Positions 46,013 through 55,209 of a stretch of 64,000 nt of DNA are shown here, piece by piece. Position numbers and translations under genes: made by a program. The DNA comes from Planctomyces sp. (lineage in GTDB: Bacteria; Planctomycetota; Planctomycetia; Planctomycetales; Planctomycetaceae). The DNA lies in assembly GCA_019636235.1 (NCBI GenBank), contig JAHBXW010000002.1, forward strand, positions 248,001 to 312,000. The letters run 5' to 3'. The notes below the pieces were generated by a model that did no database searches, was not told the DNA's origin, and was given only the letters and a program-made list of their open reading frames with translations. Within the stretch, counting starts at the first letter, position 1; each line of letters opens with the position of its first letter.

Positions 46013-47119
46013 TCAGGCGACGGCGTCCGAAGGAACCGGGGACTGGCTGGAAGTTTGAACGGAGATCGCGGACGTCCGCTGCGGGACCGGTTCGCGACCC
46101 AGCAGCTCGTCGACATGCCGCGTCAGCAGTCCGACGACGTCGTCCCATTCAGCGAGCAGCCGAGAGCGGAGCTCGGCCTGGGCAGCGGGAGTCCGGGAGG
46201 ACTGGCGGATCCACTCCAGGCACGCGGTCGGATCGACTTGATGCGCCAGCAGCTCCTGGTCGAGCAGAAACCGATTCGCCGGCATCTCGCGGATCCCCGC
46301 GTAGACCGCGGGACGGCCCAGCATCGCCCCTTCGCGGGCCATGCTGTCGCCGTTGGAAATCACGGTGCGGCTGAAGTGCATCAGGGAGTGAATGTCCTCG
46401 ACCGGCTCGTCGAGGATCGACCAGTTGGGAAACAGCGACTTCCGCGACTTGTTCTCCAGCGACAGCACGACGCGCGAATCGCGCAGGCCCAGGTTGTACA
46501 GGGCTTCGATGCTGCTGACCGTCTGGCCCATGTAGTTCAGGGTGCGGGCGTCGACTTCGCGGACAAACTCGTATTCATAGGGTCGCAGTCCCAGCCGCGT
46601 GACGGCCGACTCATCCGGGACGAACCGGGCGGGGGACAGGTAGGCCCACTCTTTCAGGCCCTGGAATGGAACCCGGTTGCCCTCCGCGTCGCCCAGGCAG
46701 GTCGGAACCAGAAACCGGGACAGCAGCCGGCAGGACATCGAGTAATTGATCCGGTGCCCCGGGTCGTCGTAGATGCCGAGCGACGGGCGACCCAGCATCC
46801 GGCACCACAGCCCGCCCTGGTACGCGACCGCGCCCAGAGCCAGCGAAACGTTGTTCCGGAGGATGTGCCAACCCAGCTTCAGCGTCCGCAGGACGCCCGT
46901 CCGCAGGTAAATGCCCGCGCGGGTCACGCCCTGCGTTCCAATCACCACGCAGGGCGTCTCGGGAATTTCCCGCCGGATGATGGCCGGGAGCCGCCCGCGA
47001 TTCAGCGTCGTCACCGTCACCCGGAACCCTCTGCGGTCCAGCTCCCGGACCACGTGCTTGAAACAGTTCACGTGCGCAGGATGCGTGAGGTCGACGAGGA
47101 TGTGCGGCTGGGAAGCCAT
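46013..47119 (-). CDS. DUF354 family protein (UDP-GlcNAc 2-epimerase-like fold)
   Basis: A 368-residue GT-B-fold protein. The opening HILVDLTHPAHVNCFKHVVREL, the GIYDDPGHRIN stretch, LKEWAYLSP and the C-terminal VISNGDSMAREGAMLGRPAVY match DUF354. The fold is shared with NeuC/WecB-type 2-epimerases and some glycosyltransferases, so it could supply ManNAc or a related sugar for the NeuB-type synthase, or be a glycosyltransferase. It ends 5 bases before the asparagine-synthase-like gene. Confidence 0.78.
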   Translation of the reverse strand: MASQPHILVDLTHPAHVNCFKHVVRELDRRGFRVTVTTLNRGRLPAIIRREIPETPCVVIGTQGVTRAGIYLRTGVLRTLKLGWHILRNNVSLALGAVAYQGGLWCRMLGRPSLGIYDDPGHRINYSMSCRLLSRFLVPTCLGDAEGNRVPFQGLKEWAYLSPARFVPDESAVTRLGLRPYEYEFVREVDARTLNYMGQTVSSIEALYNLGLRDSRVVLSLENKSRKSLFPNWSILDEPVEDIHSLMHFSRTVISNGDSMAREGAMLGRPAVYAGIREMPANRFLLDQELLAHQVDPTACLEWIRQSSRTPAAQAELRSRLLAEWDDVVGLLTRHVDELLGREPVPQRTSAISVQTSSQSPVPSDAVA

Positions 47120-47148
47120 GGAAAACGGCGCGTGGCTGACGCGGACTC

Positions 47149-47874
47149 TCAGGCGGACGCCTTGTCGATGATGCAGATCAGATTCGCGGAGAAGCGGCGC
47201 AGACCGGGCAGGGACGTCAACAGCCGGTCGGCCGCTGACAGTCCGGGAATCCTTGAGACGAACGTGCCCGGGATCAGGAATCGGTACTGCAGCGACAACC
47301 GGCAGTCGTTGCGGGAATCGCAGAGGTCTTCAAACAGACTCTGCCGGATGAGGCGGATGTTGCGTTCGTTGAGCCACTTCTCGCGAGTGTCAAGGAGGCG
47401 GTATCGGACGAACCAGTGGGGCGCCAGACCGTTCGGTTCGAACATCACGATGCGCCCGCCGGCCGGCAGGCGATCGAGCGTCGCGTGCAGGGCGGCGCGA
47501 ATGTGGTCCCGATCTGGAAAGTGGTGCAGGACCTTGATGAACGTCGCCGCCTGAATTGGATCCGCGACATCGGCCAGCGCGGACACATAGTCGCCCGGCG
47601 CCAGCGACAGTCCGTCGGCCAGGCCGGCCGCCTCCATAGTGACCTTGAGTCGTTTCAGGGCCAGCAGCGAAATGTCGTTCGCCACGACCCGGTAGCCAGC
47701 CTTCAACAGCGGCAGCGTGTACAGGCCGGTCCCGGCGCCGCATTCGATGATCCGTGCGCCGCGGGGAATCGCTTCAAAGTGCGGCGCGATGGCCGGCCAC
47801 TTGTCGACGGAACTGTCGACGCCGACTGCGGCGGACTTGTCGAAGTGCTGTTGTGTTTCGAGAACAGTGGGCAT
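47149..47874 (-). CDS. class I SAM-dependent methyltransferase
   Basis: A 241-residue protein with motif I IIECGAGTGLYTLPLL, acidic VVANDIS, and HHFPDRDHIRAALHATLDRLPAGGRIVMFEPNG. The C-terminal 90 residues (arginine-rich, YRLLDTREKW ... YRFLIPGTF) may shape the substrate site. It lies between a DUF354 gene (29-base gap) and a GT2 gene (39-base gap). Likely methylates a sugar or lipid-linked intermediate; substrate not determined by sequence. Confidence 0.85.
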   Translation of the reverse strand: MPTVLETQQHFDKSAAVGVDSSVDKWPAIAPHFEAIPRGARIIECGAGTGLYTLPLLKAGYRVVANDISLLALKRLKVTMEAAGLADGLSLAPGDYVSALADVADPIQAATFIKVLHHFPDRDHIRAALHATLDRLPAGGRIVMFEPNGLAPHWFVRYRLLDTREKWLNERNIRLIRQSLFEDLCDSRNDCRLSLQYRFLIPGTFVSRIPGLSAADRLLTSLPGLRRFSANLICIIDKASA

Positions 47875-47913
47875 GTAACGGGGCGATCAGGCTGCGGCTG
47901 CGAGGCTGCTCGA

Positions 47914-48921
47914 TCAGGGGGTCGTCGAGCGGGCCGGGCGGGGACGGGACTTCTTCACCCGCGGACCGTTCGACCGCCGCGAACGCGATAACTCCATCCG
48001 TCGCACTTTCTCCAGCGTCTGCTCCAGCAACTGCCGATTGAACGAAATCAGATCGGCCAGCAGGCCCGCGGCCAGCGTCAGGCAGCCCATGATCACCAGC
48101 GCCCCTCCGAGCACCAGCGACTGCACGTGCCCCCCCGCATCCCCCTGCAGCCAGTAATACAGGAACCGGACAATCGGCGCGCAGCCGATCAGCATCAGCA
48201 CCGCGCTGATCGTGCAGAACACCTTCAGCGGGTAGTACATCGAGTACATCCGCACGATCGTCGCCGCCGACCGGCTGAGGAACTGCGGAATGCTCTTGAA
48301 CAGCCGCGACTCGCGCGTCTTGCCGTTCGTGCGGATCGGCACGGACGTGATGGCGATCTGCTTGCGCCCCGCCTGGATGATCGTCTCGATCGTGTAGCTG
48401 AACGACGAGACGACGTTCAGTTGGAACGCGGCCTCGCGGGAGAACGCCCGGAAGCCGCTCACCGCGTCCGGCACCGTCGTTCCGGACAGCCGCCGTACGA
48501 CGCTGCTGCCCACCGTCTGCAGCAGCTTTTTCTTCTTTGAAAAGTGCGGCACTTTGGAGGTCTCGCGGTCGCCGATGACCATCTCCGCCTCGCCGCGGAG
48601 GATCGGGCCGATGAGCTTGGGGATGTCCTGTCCGGCGTACTGATTGTCGCCGTCGGTGTTGACGATGATGTCCGCGCCGAGGCGGAGGGCGGCGTCGATC
48701 CCGGTGCGGAAGGTGCGCGCCAGGCCGCGGTTGCAGGAGTGCGACACGATGTGGTCGACCCCCAGGCTGCGGGCGGCCATCACCGTGCCGTCGGTGCTGC
48801 CGTCGTCGACGACCAGGATTTCGACCGAATCAACGCCGGGAATCTCGCGGGGAATGTCCGCGACGGTCTGCGGCAGCGTGTCGGCTTCGTTGAAGCAGGG
48901 AATCTGAACGATCAGTTTCAT
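47914..48921 (-). CDS. DPM1-like family 2 glycosyltransferase
   Basis: A 335-residue GT2 starting LIVQIPCFNEADTLPQTV with ILVVDDGSTDGT, IVNTDGDNQYAGQD (metal motif) and VSGFRAFSREAAFQLN, followed by two C-terminal membrane helices (about 240-310) and a basic tail. This is the polyprenyl-phosphate glycosyltransferase layout. The gene lies 54 bases after the GT39-like gene, whose protein could use its product. Confidence 0.9.
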   Translation of the reverse strand: MKLIVQIPCFNEADTLPQTVADIPREIPGVDSVEILVVDDGSTDGTVMAARSLGVDHIVSHSCNRGLARTFRTGIDAALRLGADIIVNTDGDNQYAGQDIPKLIGPILRGEAEMVIGDRETSKVPHFSKKKKLLQTVGSSVVRRLSGTTVPDAVSGFRAFSREAAFQLNVVSSFSYTIETIIQAGRKQIAITSVPIRTNGKTRESRLFKSIPQFLSRSAATIVRMYSMYYPLKVFCTISAVLMLIGCAPIVRFLYYWLQGDAGGHVQSLVLGGALVIMGCLTLAAGLLADLISFNRQLLEQTLEKVRRMELSRSRRSNGPRVKKSRPRPARSTTP

Positions 48922-48975
48922 CGGTGCTGAAATCCCGCGGGGAGTTGTCTCAAGGGCAGTGAGCCGAGGGCTCGG

Positions 48976-50364
48976 TCAGGCGACGGCGGCATTCGCCGGT
49001 TGATCAATTTGGACGGTCGCGCGGCGACTGCGAATCCGGTCCAATGCGGCGAACGTCATCGCCGAGGTCAGCATGTACATCAGCGGCAGCAGCGGCGCGC
49101 GATACCGCGGAATGCCGTGCAGCAGCGAGTAGATCGCCAGGAAATACAGGACCGTCGCGGAGACGACCCACAGCTCGCGACGCGTCCAGCGAAGCGACCA
49201 GACCAGCGCCGCAAGACCCGCCAGCATCGACAGAACGTCCGCCCCCAGCAGGCCGGCCTTCACGACCAGGAGCGCTTTCCCCGCGCCCCCCTTCAATTCG
49301 TCGAAATCCCGATCGAGGCCGAACGTGCCGCTCCACGACGTCGGCGTCATCAGACCCAGAAACCGGACGCCCGTGTACTTCGCCAGCAGCCCCGGATGCG
49401 TCAGCCAGAATTGGACATGACTCTGACTCGGGTCTTTCACCGGTCCGGCAATCGCCGCCTGCCAGCGGGCCTCGGCCTGTTCCCAATCTTTGCCGTACAT
49501 CCATGTGTACCGCTCGGGCCAGAAAGCCATTCCGTTCTCCGCGACGAGCCGGTAGTTGCGGAGATACTGACCGCCTTCCCCATGGACTTCATCCCGGTTG
49601 CCGAACTGCAGGGACGCACGGCCGCAGACGTAGTAATTCCGCGCGACCCAGGGGCCCACGCAGGCGGCCACTACGGCGCCAGCGGCCAGCGAATGCATCA
49701 CGGCCCGCATTTTCGATGGCGACAGCACGATCACCGCCAGCCCCGCGGCCGCCGGCAGCAGCAGCGACTCCGGTTTAATCAGGCTCAGCCCGCCCCACAG
49801 CAACCCCGTCGTCAGAACCCACCCCAGGCGCCCCGTCGTCTGCCACCGGACGGCCGTCCAAGTCGCCCCCACAAGGAGCGGAGTGAACAAGGCTTCGAGG
49901 CTGATCTTCGCGCTGAACAGGATCAACGGCGGAGACAGGGCCGTCAAAGCTGTGGCCAGCAATGCCACGCGGTCGCTGCCGGCGACGTCCCGCGCGAGGC
50001 GCCACGTCAGCCAGCAGGCGAGCACGCCGAGCAGGACCCCAGCGAACTTTCCGGCCGTCGGATCCGCGGCGCCGTGCAGCTTGTAGACCAGCGACAGAAA
50101 CGCCGGGTAGCCGGGCATCCGTCGAGCGCTCGGCTCGAACGGTTCCTCGCTCTTCGTCGAATAGATTCCCTCGAACGCCAGATTGGCGCCCAGCCGGTGG
50201 TACTGCGCGGAATCCTCTTTCGGTTCGCCCTGCGGATCGATCGACAGCACCCACAGCCGCAGCCCCAGCGCAGCCGCCAGGATCGCGATGAGCGCGACGC
50301 GTGCCGGGAGGCTCGGCTGGCAGTCGGCGGTCGAATTCAGAGTGCGTTCGCTGCGGAGCGACAT
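48976..50364 (-). CDS. GT39/ArnT-like membrane glycosyltransferase
   Basis: A 462-residue protein with about ten membrane helices. The first periplasmic loop carries EDSAQYHRLGANL and RRMPGYPAFLS, the acidic and basic motifs of the PMT_2/ArnT family, which transfer sugars from polyprenyl phosphate. The start ATG overlaps the stop of the O-antigen ligase gene (TGATG). It sits beside a DPM1-like enzyme that could make its donor. The acceptor, lipid or glycan, is not visible. Confidence 0.82.
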   Translation of the reverse strand: MSLRSERTLNSTADCQPSLPARVALIAILAAALGLRLWVLSIDPQGEPKEDSAQYHRLGANLAFEGIYSTKSEEPFEPSARRMPGYPAFLSLVYKLHGAADPTAGKFAGVLLGVLACWLTWRLARDVAGSDRVALLATALTALSPPLILFSAKISLEALFTPLLVGATWTAVRWQTTGRLGWVLTTGLLWGGLSLIKPESLLLPAAAGLAVIVLSPSKMRAVMHSLAAGAVVAACVGPWVARNYYVCGRASLQFGNRDEVHGEGGQYLRNYRLVAENGMAFWPERYTWMYGKDWEQAEARWQAAIAGPVKDPSQSHVQFWLTHPGLLAKYTGVRFLGLMTPTSWSGTFGLDRDFDELKGGAGKALLVVKAGLLGADVLSMLAGLAALVWSLRWTRRELWVVSATVLYFLAIYSLLHGIPRYRAPLLPLMYMLTSAMTFAALDRIRSRRATVQIDQPANAAVA

Positions 50365-51674
50365 CAGATGCGAATCGGTGAGGGACGGGAGGGAAGCCGC
50401 AGCGGCTCGTACAGAGGGGCCCGGTCCAACGTCGGCAGGGCGATTTCCTGCTGCGGGAACCGTTTGTGGAGCCGCGTCATGATCACGCCGAACGAAACGA
50501 ACCAGTACACCGGGTCCGTCTCATGGCCGTTGTGAAAGCAGTCCCCGGCCAGCGTCCCGTACAGGCCGATTTCGAACCCCATGCCGTACAGGGCCAGACG
50601 ATCGATGTTTCGGAAGTTCAGCCGACGGCGCACCCGGCGGAACAGCACCAGGGAGCCGAACACCGCCGTGCTCCACAGGCCGAATCCGAGGAATCCCGTC
50701 TGGCAGGCCACCGAGAAGAATGTGTTGTGGGCCGCCTTCGTCATGTCGCCGTCGATGTAGCGGTTCATCACCCGCGCGTAGTTCTTGTAGCCGACTCCCA
50801 GCGGGTAGTCCTTCAGCATCTCCAGGCTGGCCTTGTTGATCACAAACCGGCTGTTGGCGGAACTCTCCTCCGTCGGACTCGTGATCGTGGCCATCCGGTT
50901 CCAGTACTGCGGCGGAGTCAGCACGAACACGAACAACAGCACCCCCGCGAGCATGATCGGCATCACTTTCACGACCACTCGCTTCGGCAGCAGGATCGCG
51001 AACAACCCCATCTGCACGATGATCCCCACGAAGTACGCTCGATGGTTGTTCCGGATGATCACGTCCAGGATCAGCGGCACCATCCCCCAGCACATCAGCC
51101 GTTCCCACTTCTTGCCGTACATCCCCAGCAGCAGCGTCAACGGCAGGAACAGCAGCAGCACCGAGCCATGCCGGTCCGTCAGAATCCGCTGCGCCTTTCC
51201 AACCAGCGACGTATGGTGCTTGCCGATCGTCTCCAGGAACGCGAAGTGCGCCACGCCGATCAGGCAGGCCACGACCAGCAGGTCGAAGTCCCGGCGGTTC
51301 CGCACCACGAATGGCAGCAGCCCGGCGACCATGATCGTCTTGAAAAACTCCGTCGACACGGCATACGCGACTTCCGCATCGACGACTGCCCACAGGCTGC
51401 TGGCGATGCACACCAGCCCGTACAACCACATGCAGACGACCGTCCTGCCCTCGTTGCCGACTTTCCGCAGCCGGCCTGTTCCATAAATCAACAGCGTCGA
51501 CGGCAGCAGCATGAAGCTGATGAACTGGTACCGCTGAAAGTCGCTGTCGCGGATCATCACCTTCGGATCCACGAAGTACATCTGCAGGTTGACGATGGCC
51601 GCATGCAGCGGCGCGCCCAGCCCCCACAGGAACCCCAGTCCGACGAGCACGATGTACAGAAGCGACTTGAGCAT
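50364..51674 (-). CDS. O-antigen ligase / Wzy-type polymerase family protein
   Basis: A 436-residue polytopic protein. About ten helices and the Wzy_C periplasmic loop are seen (WNRMATITSPTEESSANSRF, LKDYPLGVGYKNYARVMN, AAHNTFFSVACQTGFLGFGLW). Members of this family in exosortase loci are annotated as O-glycosylation ligases; others polymerise or ligate O-antigen. It is the only such protein in the window and is therefore the best candidate polymerase or ligase for this glycan. Confidence 0.88.
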   Translation of the reverse strand: MLKSLLYIVLVGLGFLWGLGAPLHAAIVNLQMYFVDPKVMIRDSDFQRYQFISFMLLPSTLLIYGTGRLRKVGNEGRTVVCMWLYGLVCIASSLWAVVDAEVAYAVSTEFFKTIMVAGLLPFVVRNRRDFDLLVVACLIGVAHFAFLETIGKHHTSLVGKAQRILTDRHGSVLLLFLPLTLLLGMYGKKWERLMCWGMVPLILDVIIRNNHRAYFVGIIVQMGLFAILLPKRVVVKVMPIMLAGVLLFVFVLTPPQYWNRMATITSPTEESSANSRFVINKASLEMLKDYPLGVGYKNYARVMNRYIDGDMTKAAHNTFFSVACQTGFLGFGLWSTAVFGSLVLFRRVRRRLNFRNIDRLALYGMGFEIGLYGTLAGDCFHNGHETDPVYWFVSFGVIMTRLHKRFPQQEIALPTLDRAPLYEPLRLPSRPSPIRI

Positions 51675-51701
51675 GATCTGCGTTTCTGGACGCGCGGCGG
51701 T

Positions 51702-52919
51702 TCAGCCGGCGGCCAGCGTCTCCTCCCTGACGAACGCGGCGTGCGGCGCTGCTGCGCTGCCCGTCGCGGCCGGCCGGCCGATCAGCGAGTCGTAGAACGC
51801 CTCGTATTCGCTGACCATCCGGCCGATATCGTAGTTCTCCGCGTAACGGGCCTTGCTCGCGTCCGACCGCTGCTGCCGCAAAGACGGGCGCGCGGCGAGT
51901 TCCGCCAGGCAGCCGGACAGCGCCGCCGCATTGCCGGACGGCACGACCGAACCGCCGGCCGCGCCTCCCGCCAGCACCGCATTGTCGCCGACGTCCGTCA
52001 CCACCAGCGGAAGACCGGCCGCCATCGCCTCCACGATCGACTGGCTCATCCCCTCGCTGAGGCTGGTGTTGACGTACGCATCCATCGCCAGCAGCCAGTC
52101 GCCGATGTTCGATTGCGGCCCCACAAGGTGCACCCGGTTCGCAATCTCGCGCTCGGCCGCGAAGGCCGACAGCCGCGCCTGCTCGACCCCCGTCCCCACC
52201 AGAATCAGATGCGCCGCGTGCGGACGCAGTGCGGGCTGGCACAACGCGTCGATCGCCAGCGTGAAGTTCTTGACGCCCACGAGACGCCCGACGCTGCCGA
52301 CGACGAACGCGTCGGTGGGGATGCCCAGTTCCCGCCTCAGCCTGTGGCGCGCCTCGGGATCGCTCACACGCGGAACTTCCACGCCATTGGGCACGATCGT
52401 CACCCGCCGCTGTGGAAACCCGCAGGCGTCGGCGATGCGGCGCGACGTGTTCTCCGCGTTGGTGATGACGGCCGTGCACCGCCGCAACGACCAGTTCATG
52501 ATCCGCGACCGCAGCCGCGGACGGAATCCGGTTCGCTCCAGCGTGCCCATCACCGTGCCGCGCTCCGCATGCACGTGCACCGGCACGCCCGCCCAGCGCC
52601 GCGCCAGCACCGTTTCCGCCAGCGTCCCCCAGTTGTGCGAATGGACGATGTCCGGCCGCTCCTCGCGCAGCATCCCGGCGAACCGCCGCACGGCGACGAT
52701 GTCGTTCCCGGTCGACTTGCGGATCTCGAGAATCTTCACGTCGTCCCGCTCGATCCACCCTGCCGCCGATCCCGACCGCGACATGCACACGATCAGCGGC
52801 TGGAACTTCGAACGGTCCAGCCGGTTCGCGAGTATCGCGACCGACCGCTCCAGCCCGCCCACGTCAAACGTGTGGACCACGAACGCGATCTTCCTCGGGC
52901 GGCCAGGGGAGTCGCTCAC
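51702..52919 (-). CDS. family 4 glycosyltransferase (XrtA-locus type)
   Basis: A 405-residue GT-B enzyme with VVHTFDVGGLERSVAILANRL, HSHNWGTLAETVLA, IVPNGVEVPRV, GSVGRLVGVKNFTLAIDAL and SEGMSQSIVEAMAAGLP (E-x7-E). The opening FDVGGLE motif and the SEGMSQ stretch resemble a GT4 subfamily often seen in PEP-CTERM/exosortase A loci. It overlaps the preceding GT4 gene by 4 bases and ends 27 bases before the O-antigen ligase gene. Confidence 0.92.
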   Translation of the reverse strand: MSDSPGRPRKIAFVVHTFDVGGLERSVAILANRLDRSKFQPLIVCMSRSGSAAGWIERDDVKILEIRKSTGNDIVAVRRFAGMLREERPDIVHSHNWGTLAETVLARRWAGVPVHVHAERGTVMGTLERTGFRPRLRSRIMNWSLRRCTAVITNAENTSRRIADACGFPQRRVTIVPNGVEVPRVSDPEARHRLRRELGIPTDAFVVGSVGRLVGVKNFTLAIDALCQPALRPHAAHLILVGTGVEQARLSAFAAEREIANRVHLVGPQSNIGDWLLAMDAYVNTSLSEGMSQSIVEAMAAGLPLVVTDVGDNAVLAGGAAGGSVVPSGNAAALSGCLAELAARPSLRQQRSDASKARYAENYDIGRMVSEYEAFYDSLIGRPAATGSAAAPHAAFVREETLAAG

Positions 52920-54340
52920 GAGTTCACCCCCGCGAGCGACCGCCGTGCGGACGTCTCTTCGGCCGCCGATCGCGCCACGCAGTGCTCCCGCACGCCAGAC
53001 GCCGCATCCAGCACGCGGGCCAAGTCGGCAGTCAGCCTCCGACCCTCGTATCGCTCAATTTCCGCCGTGTCCGAAGGCTCGATCGTCCCGGACGAAATGT
53101 CAGCAATCATCGATTCCAGTGAATCGGCGATCCTCGCGATGTCGTCCGGCGGCGCCACCCGGCCCGTGCGCGTCCGTCGGATGATGCTCGCGGCGTCCCC
53201 CTCCGGAAGCAGTCCCAGAATGGGCGTCCCCGAGCCCAGATACTGGTACAGCTTCGACGGGATCCAGCCGTCGCTCTCCTCGCCGCGGGACAGCACCACG
53301 CAGTTCAAATGAGCCGCCTGCAGCATCTGCATGCTGTCTGCGTGCGTCAGCCAGCCGAGTTGAGTGACGCGGTCTTCGATGCCGGACTCCCGCGCCATCG
53401 CGCCGATCGCGGAGTTCTTCGCGCCGGCCATCCGCACTTCGACCCGGCTGCGCAACTCCGGCCGGCGACGGAACAGCTCCGCCAGCCCCTGGAACAGGAA
53501 CCGCGGCGAATGCGTTTCGTAAAGTTCCTCGCGTCGTCGATCGAGCCCCAGCAGCCGGCGATACAGTCCCGTCTTCGCCTGCTTGCGGAAGTAGAAGTTC
53601 CCCGCATAACCGATCACGAAACGATCCGGCGTCTTCGGCGTTTCGGCGGCAAAGTCGTCCCGGTCGAACCCGTTGGTGATCGTCACAAACCGGTCCGCCG
53701 GGCATTCCGGATAACGTTGGCGAAAGTCCTCTCGGTTCCCCGGCGTGTTGGCGATCACGGCGCTCGCGCTGTGCACCAGCCGCCGCTCCATCCAGGACTC
53801 GATTCGGCCGTGCAGCCGCGACTTCGGTTCGATCCGGCGATTCAGCGTCCACAGGTCGCGAAGGTCCATGACCCACGGAATGCCGAACCGACGGCTGAGC
53901 CGATGGCCGATCCAGAACGACGAAAACGGCTTGCCGGTCACGAAGATGGCGTCAAACGACTGCTGCCGCAGCAGCCGGGCGCCGGCGCGAACGGCCGACG
54001 GGACCCAGCCCAGCTTCTCATCGGGCAGGGCGAGGTATCGCCACAGGTCGCGCGGCGGCTGCAGCAGGGTTTCCATCCAGCCGTTGCCCGAAGGGGATTC
54101 CGAGTCCAGCGACCGGCCGTAATTCAACAGCTCCATCGAACCAGTGCGCACGACCGACAGGCCGGAGTCCAGTCGCTCGACCAGCGACGGCTCGACGCCC
54201 TGCACCTTCGGGCGATCGGGAGTCAGCACCGTCGGCATCCAGCCGCACTCCGGCAGCGACTTCAGGAATCGCACCGTGCGATGCACCCCGACGTTGTTCG
54301 CTGGCGGAAACAGATACGTGATGTACAGCAGGCGTCGCAT
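52916..54340 (-). CDS. family 4 glycosyltransferase
   Basis: A 474-residue GT-B enzyme beginning LLYITYLFPPANNVGVHRTVRFL, a start common to WbuB-like GT4 enzymes. WVMDLRDLWTLNRR and ITNGFDRDDF lie mid-protein; the donor domain includes FVIGYAGNFYFRKQAK and PSKLYQYLGSGTPILGL. An insertion of about 50 residues (LYRRLLGLDRRREELYETHSPRFLFQGL) enlarges it relative to the family. It starts 29 bases after the AAC(3)-like gene. Confidence 0.9.
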   Translation of the reverse strand: MRRLLYITYLFPPANNVGVHRTVRFLKSLPECGWMPTVLTPDRPKVQGVEPSLVERLDSGLSVVRTGSMELLNYGRSLDSESPSGNGWMETLLQPPRDLWRYLALPDEKLGWVPSAVRAGARLLRQQSFDAIFVTGKPFSSFWIGHRLSRRFGIPWVMDLRDLWTLNRRIEPKSRLHGRIESWMERRLVHSASAVIANTPGNREDFRQRYPECPADRFVTITNGFDRDDFAAETPKTPDRFVIGYAGNFYFRKQAKTGLYRRLLGLDRRREELYETHSPRFLFQGLAELFRRRPELRSRVEVRMAGAKNSAIGAMARESGIEDRVTQLGWLTHADSMQMLQAAHLNCVVLSRGEESDGWIPSKLYQYLGSGTPILGLLPEGDAASIIRRTRTGRVAPPDDIARIADSLESMIADISSGTIEPSDTAEIERYEGRRLTADLARVLDAASGVREHCVARSAAEETSARRSLAGVNS

Positions 54341-54369
54341 GAATTTACTGGCAGGTCGCCCGCGCGAAG

Positions 54370-55209
54370 TCAGTGGCCGAACCGCAGAAGGTATTCCGGA
54401 TCTTCCGCCAAACGGCTCAACAGGAAGTCGCGAAACGTGCGACCTTCGAGCAGGAAAGACGGCGCCTGGCCGATCCGTCCCGTTCTTAGGATTCCCTCAG
54501 CGGCCAGGACGTCCGCGAGGTCGTCAAACCGGTATTTCTGCGGGCGGGCATGCATTTGCACGTGCAAGCGGCGACTGCGACCTTCGGCGTCGACGATTGC
54601 GAATTCGTCCGTCTCACCCTTCAACAGGTATGGCAGAGCCGCGAGGGCTTCGACCGCATGGAAACATGTGTTGCGACGCAATCCGACGCCCAGCAGCAGG
54701 ATCTGGCCGCTGGCGTCCATCAGCCGGGCATAAGGAGTGCCGGCGCCGCAGGGTGAGGCGGCCAGTTCGTGCCCTTGTGTGAACTCCCGCGCCTGCGGTC
54801 CTCGCGCGGCCACTGAATGGGTGGGATGCAGGCTGCGGATCGCCTCGAGATCGCGGCGGAAACACTCGGCGATCGCTCCGACCTGCGCCGGAGTTTGCCG
54901 AACGTCGAACTCCCGGCAGCCGCGATTCATGAACCACCACGTGTGCGCCGGCATCATCAAGGTCCCTTCGAAGCCGACAGCCTTGACGAGCGCCCCGCAG
55001 ACGGTCGACGGCCCCCCTTGAACATTGCCGATCGCCGACAACGAGGAGTGCACCAGCAGCACGCCGTTGCGACGGACGCCGATCGTCTCAAAATCGCGAG
55101 CCAGGTCCGCGGCCGTCACCGTCGGGCAGGTGAACTGGCGGACCAGCGACTGCGCGAACCGCCGCAGGCGTCGCCGGGCCGACTGGATGGAGCTGGCTTC
55201 CGCGGTCAT
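54370..55209 (-). CDS. AAC(3)-fold N-acyltransferase
   Basis: A 279-residue member of the aminoglycoside 3-N-acetyltransferase family. VLLVHSSLSAIGNVQGG, GTLMMPAHTWWF, LHPTHSVAARGPQA and the mid-protein HELAASPCGAGTPYARLMD segment are intact. In surface-glycan loci this fold acetylates or acylates amino sugars; antibiotic resistance is an unlikely role here. Its start overlaps the stop of the large GT-B-like gene, and it lies in the nonulosonate cassette. Confidence 0.85.
   Translation of the reverse strand: MTAEASSIQSARRRLRRFAQSLVRQFTCPTVTAADLARDFETIGVRRNGVLLVHSSLSAIGNVQGGPSTVCGALVKAVGFEGTLMMPAHTWWFMNRGCREFDVRQTPAQVGAIAECFRRDLEAIRSLHPTHSVAARGPQAREFTQGHELAASPCGAGTPYARLMDASGQILLLGVGLRRNTCFHAVEALAALPYLLKGETDEFAIVDAEGRSRRLHVQMHARPQKYRFDDLADVLAAEGILRTGRIGQAPSFLLEGRTFRDFLLSRLAEDPEYLLRFGH

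Noticed and set aside
50466-53312. A 948-codon + strand frame
   Set aside because: It lies opposite the O-antigen ligase and two GT4 genes and is His/Gln/Arg-rich without any domain.
54370-55209. Aminoglycoside resistance gene
   Set aside because: The fold is AAC(3) but it is embedded and overlapping in a glycan cassette, so a sugar-acyltransferase role is more likely.
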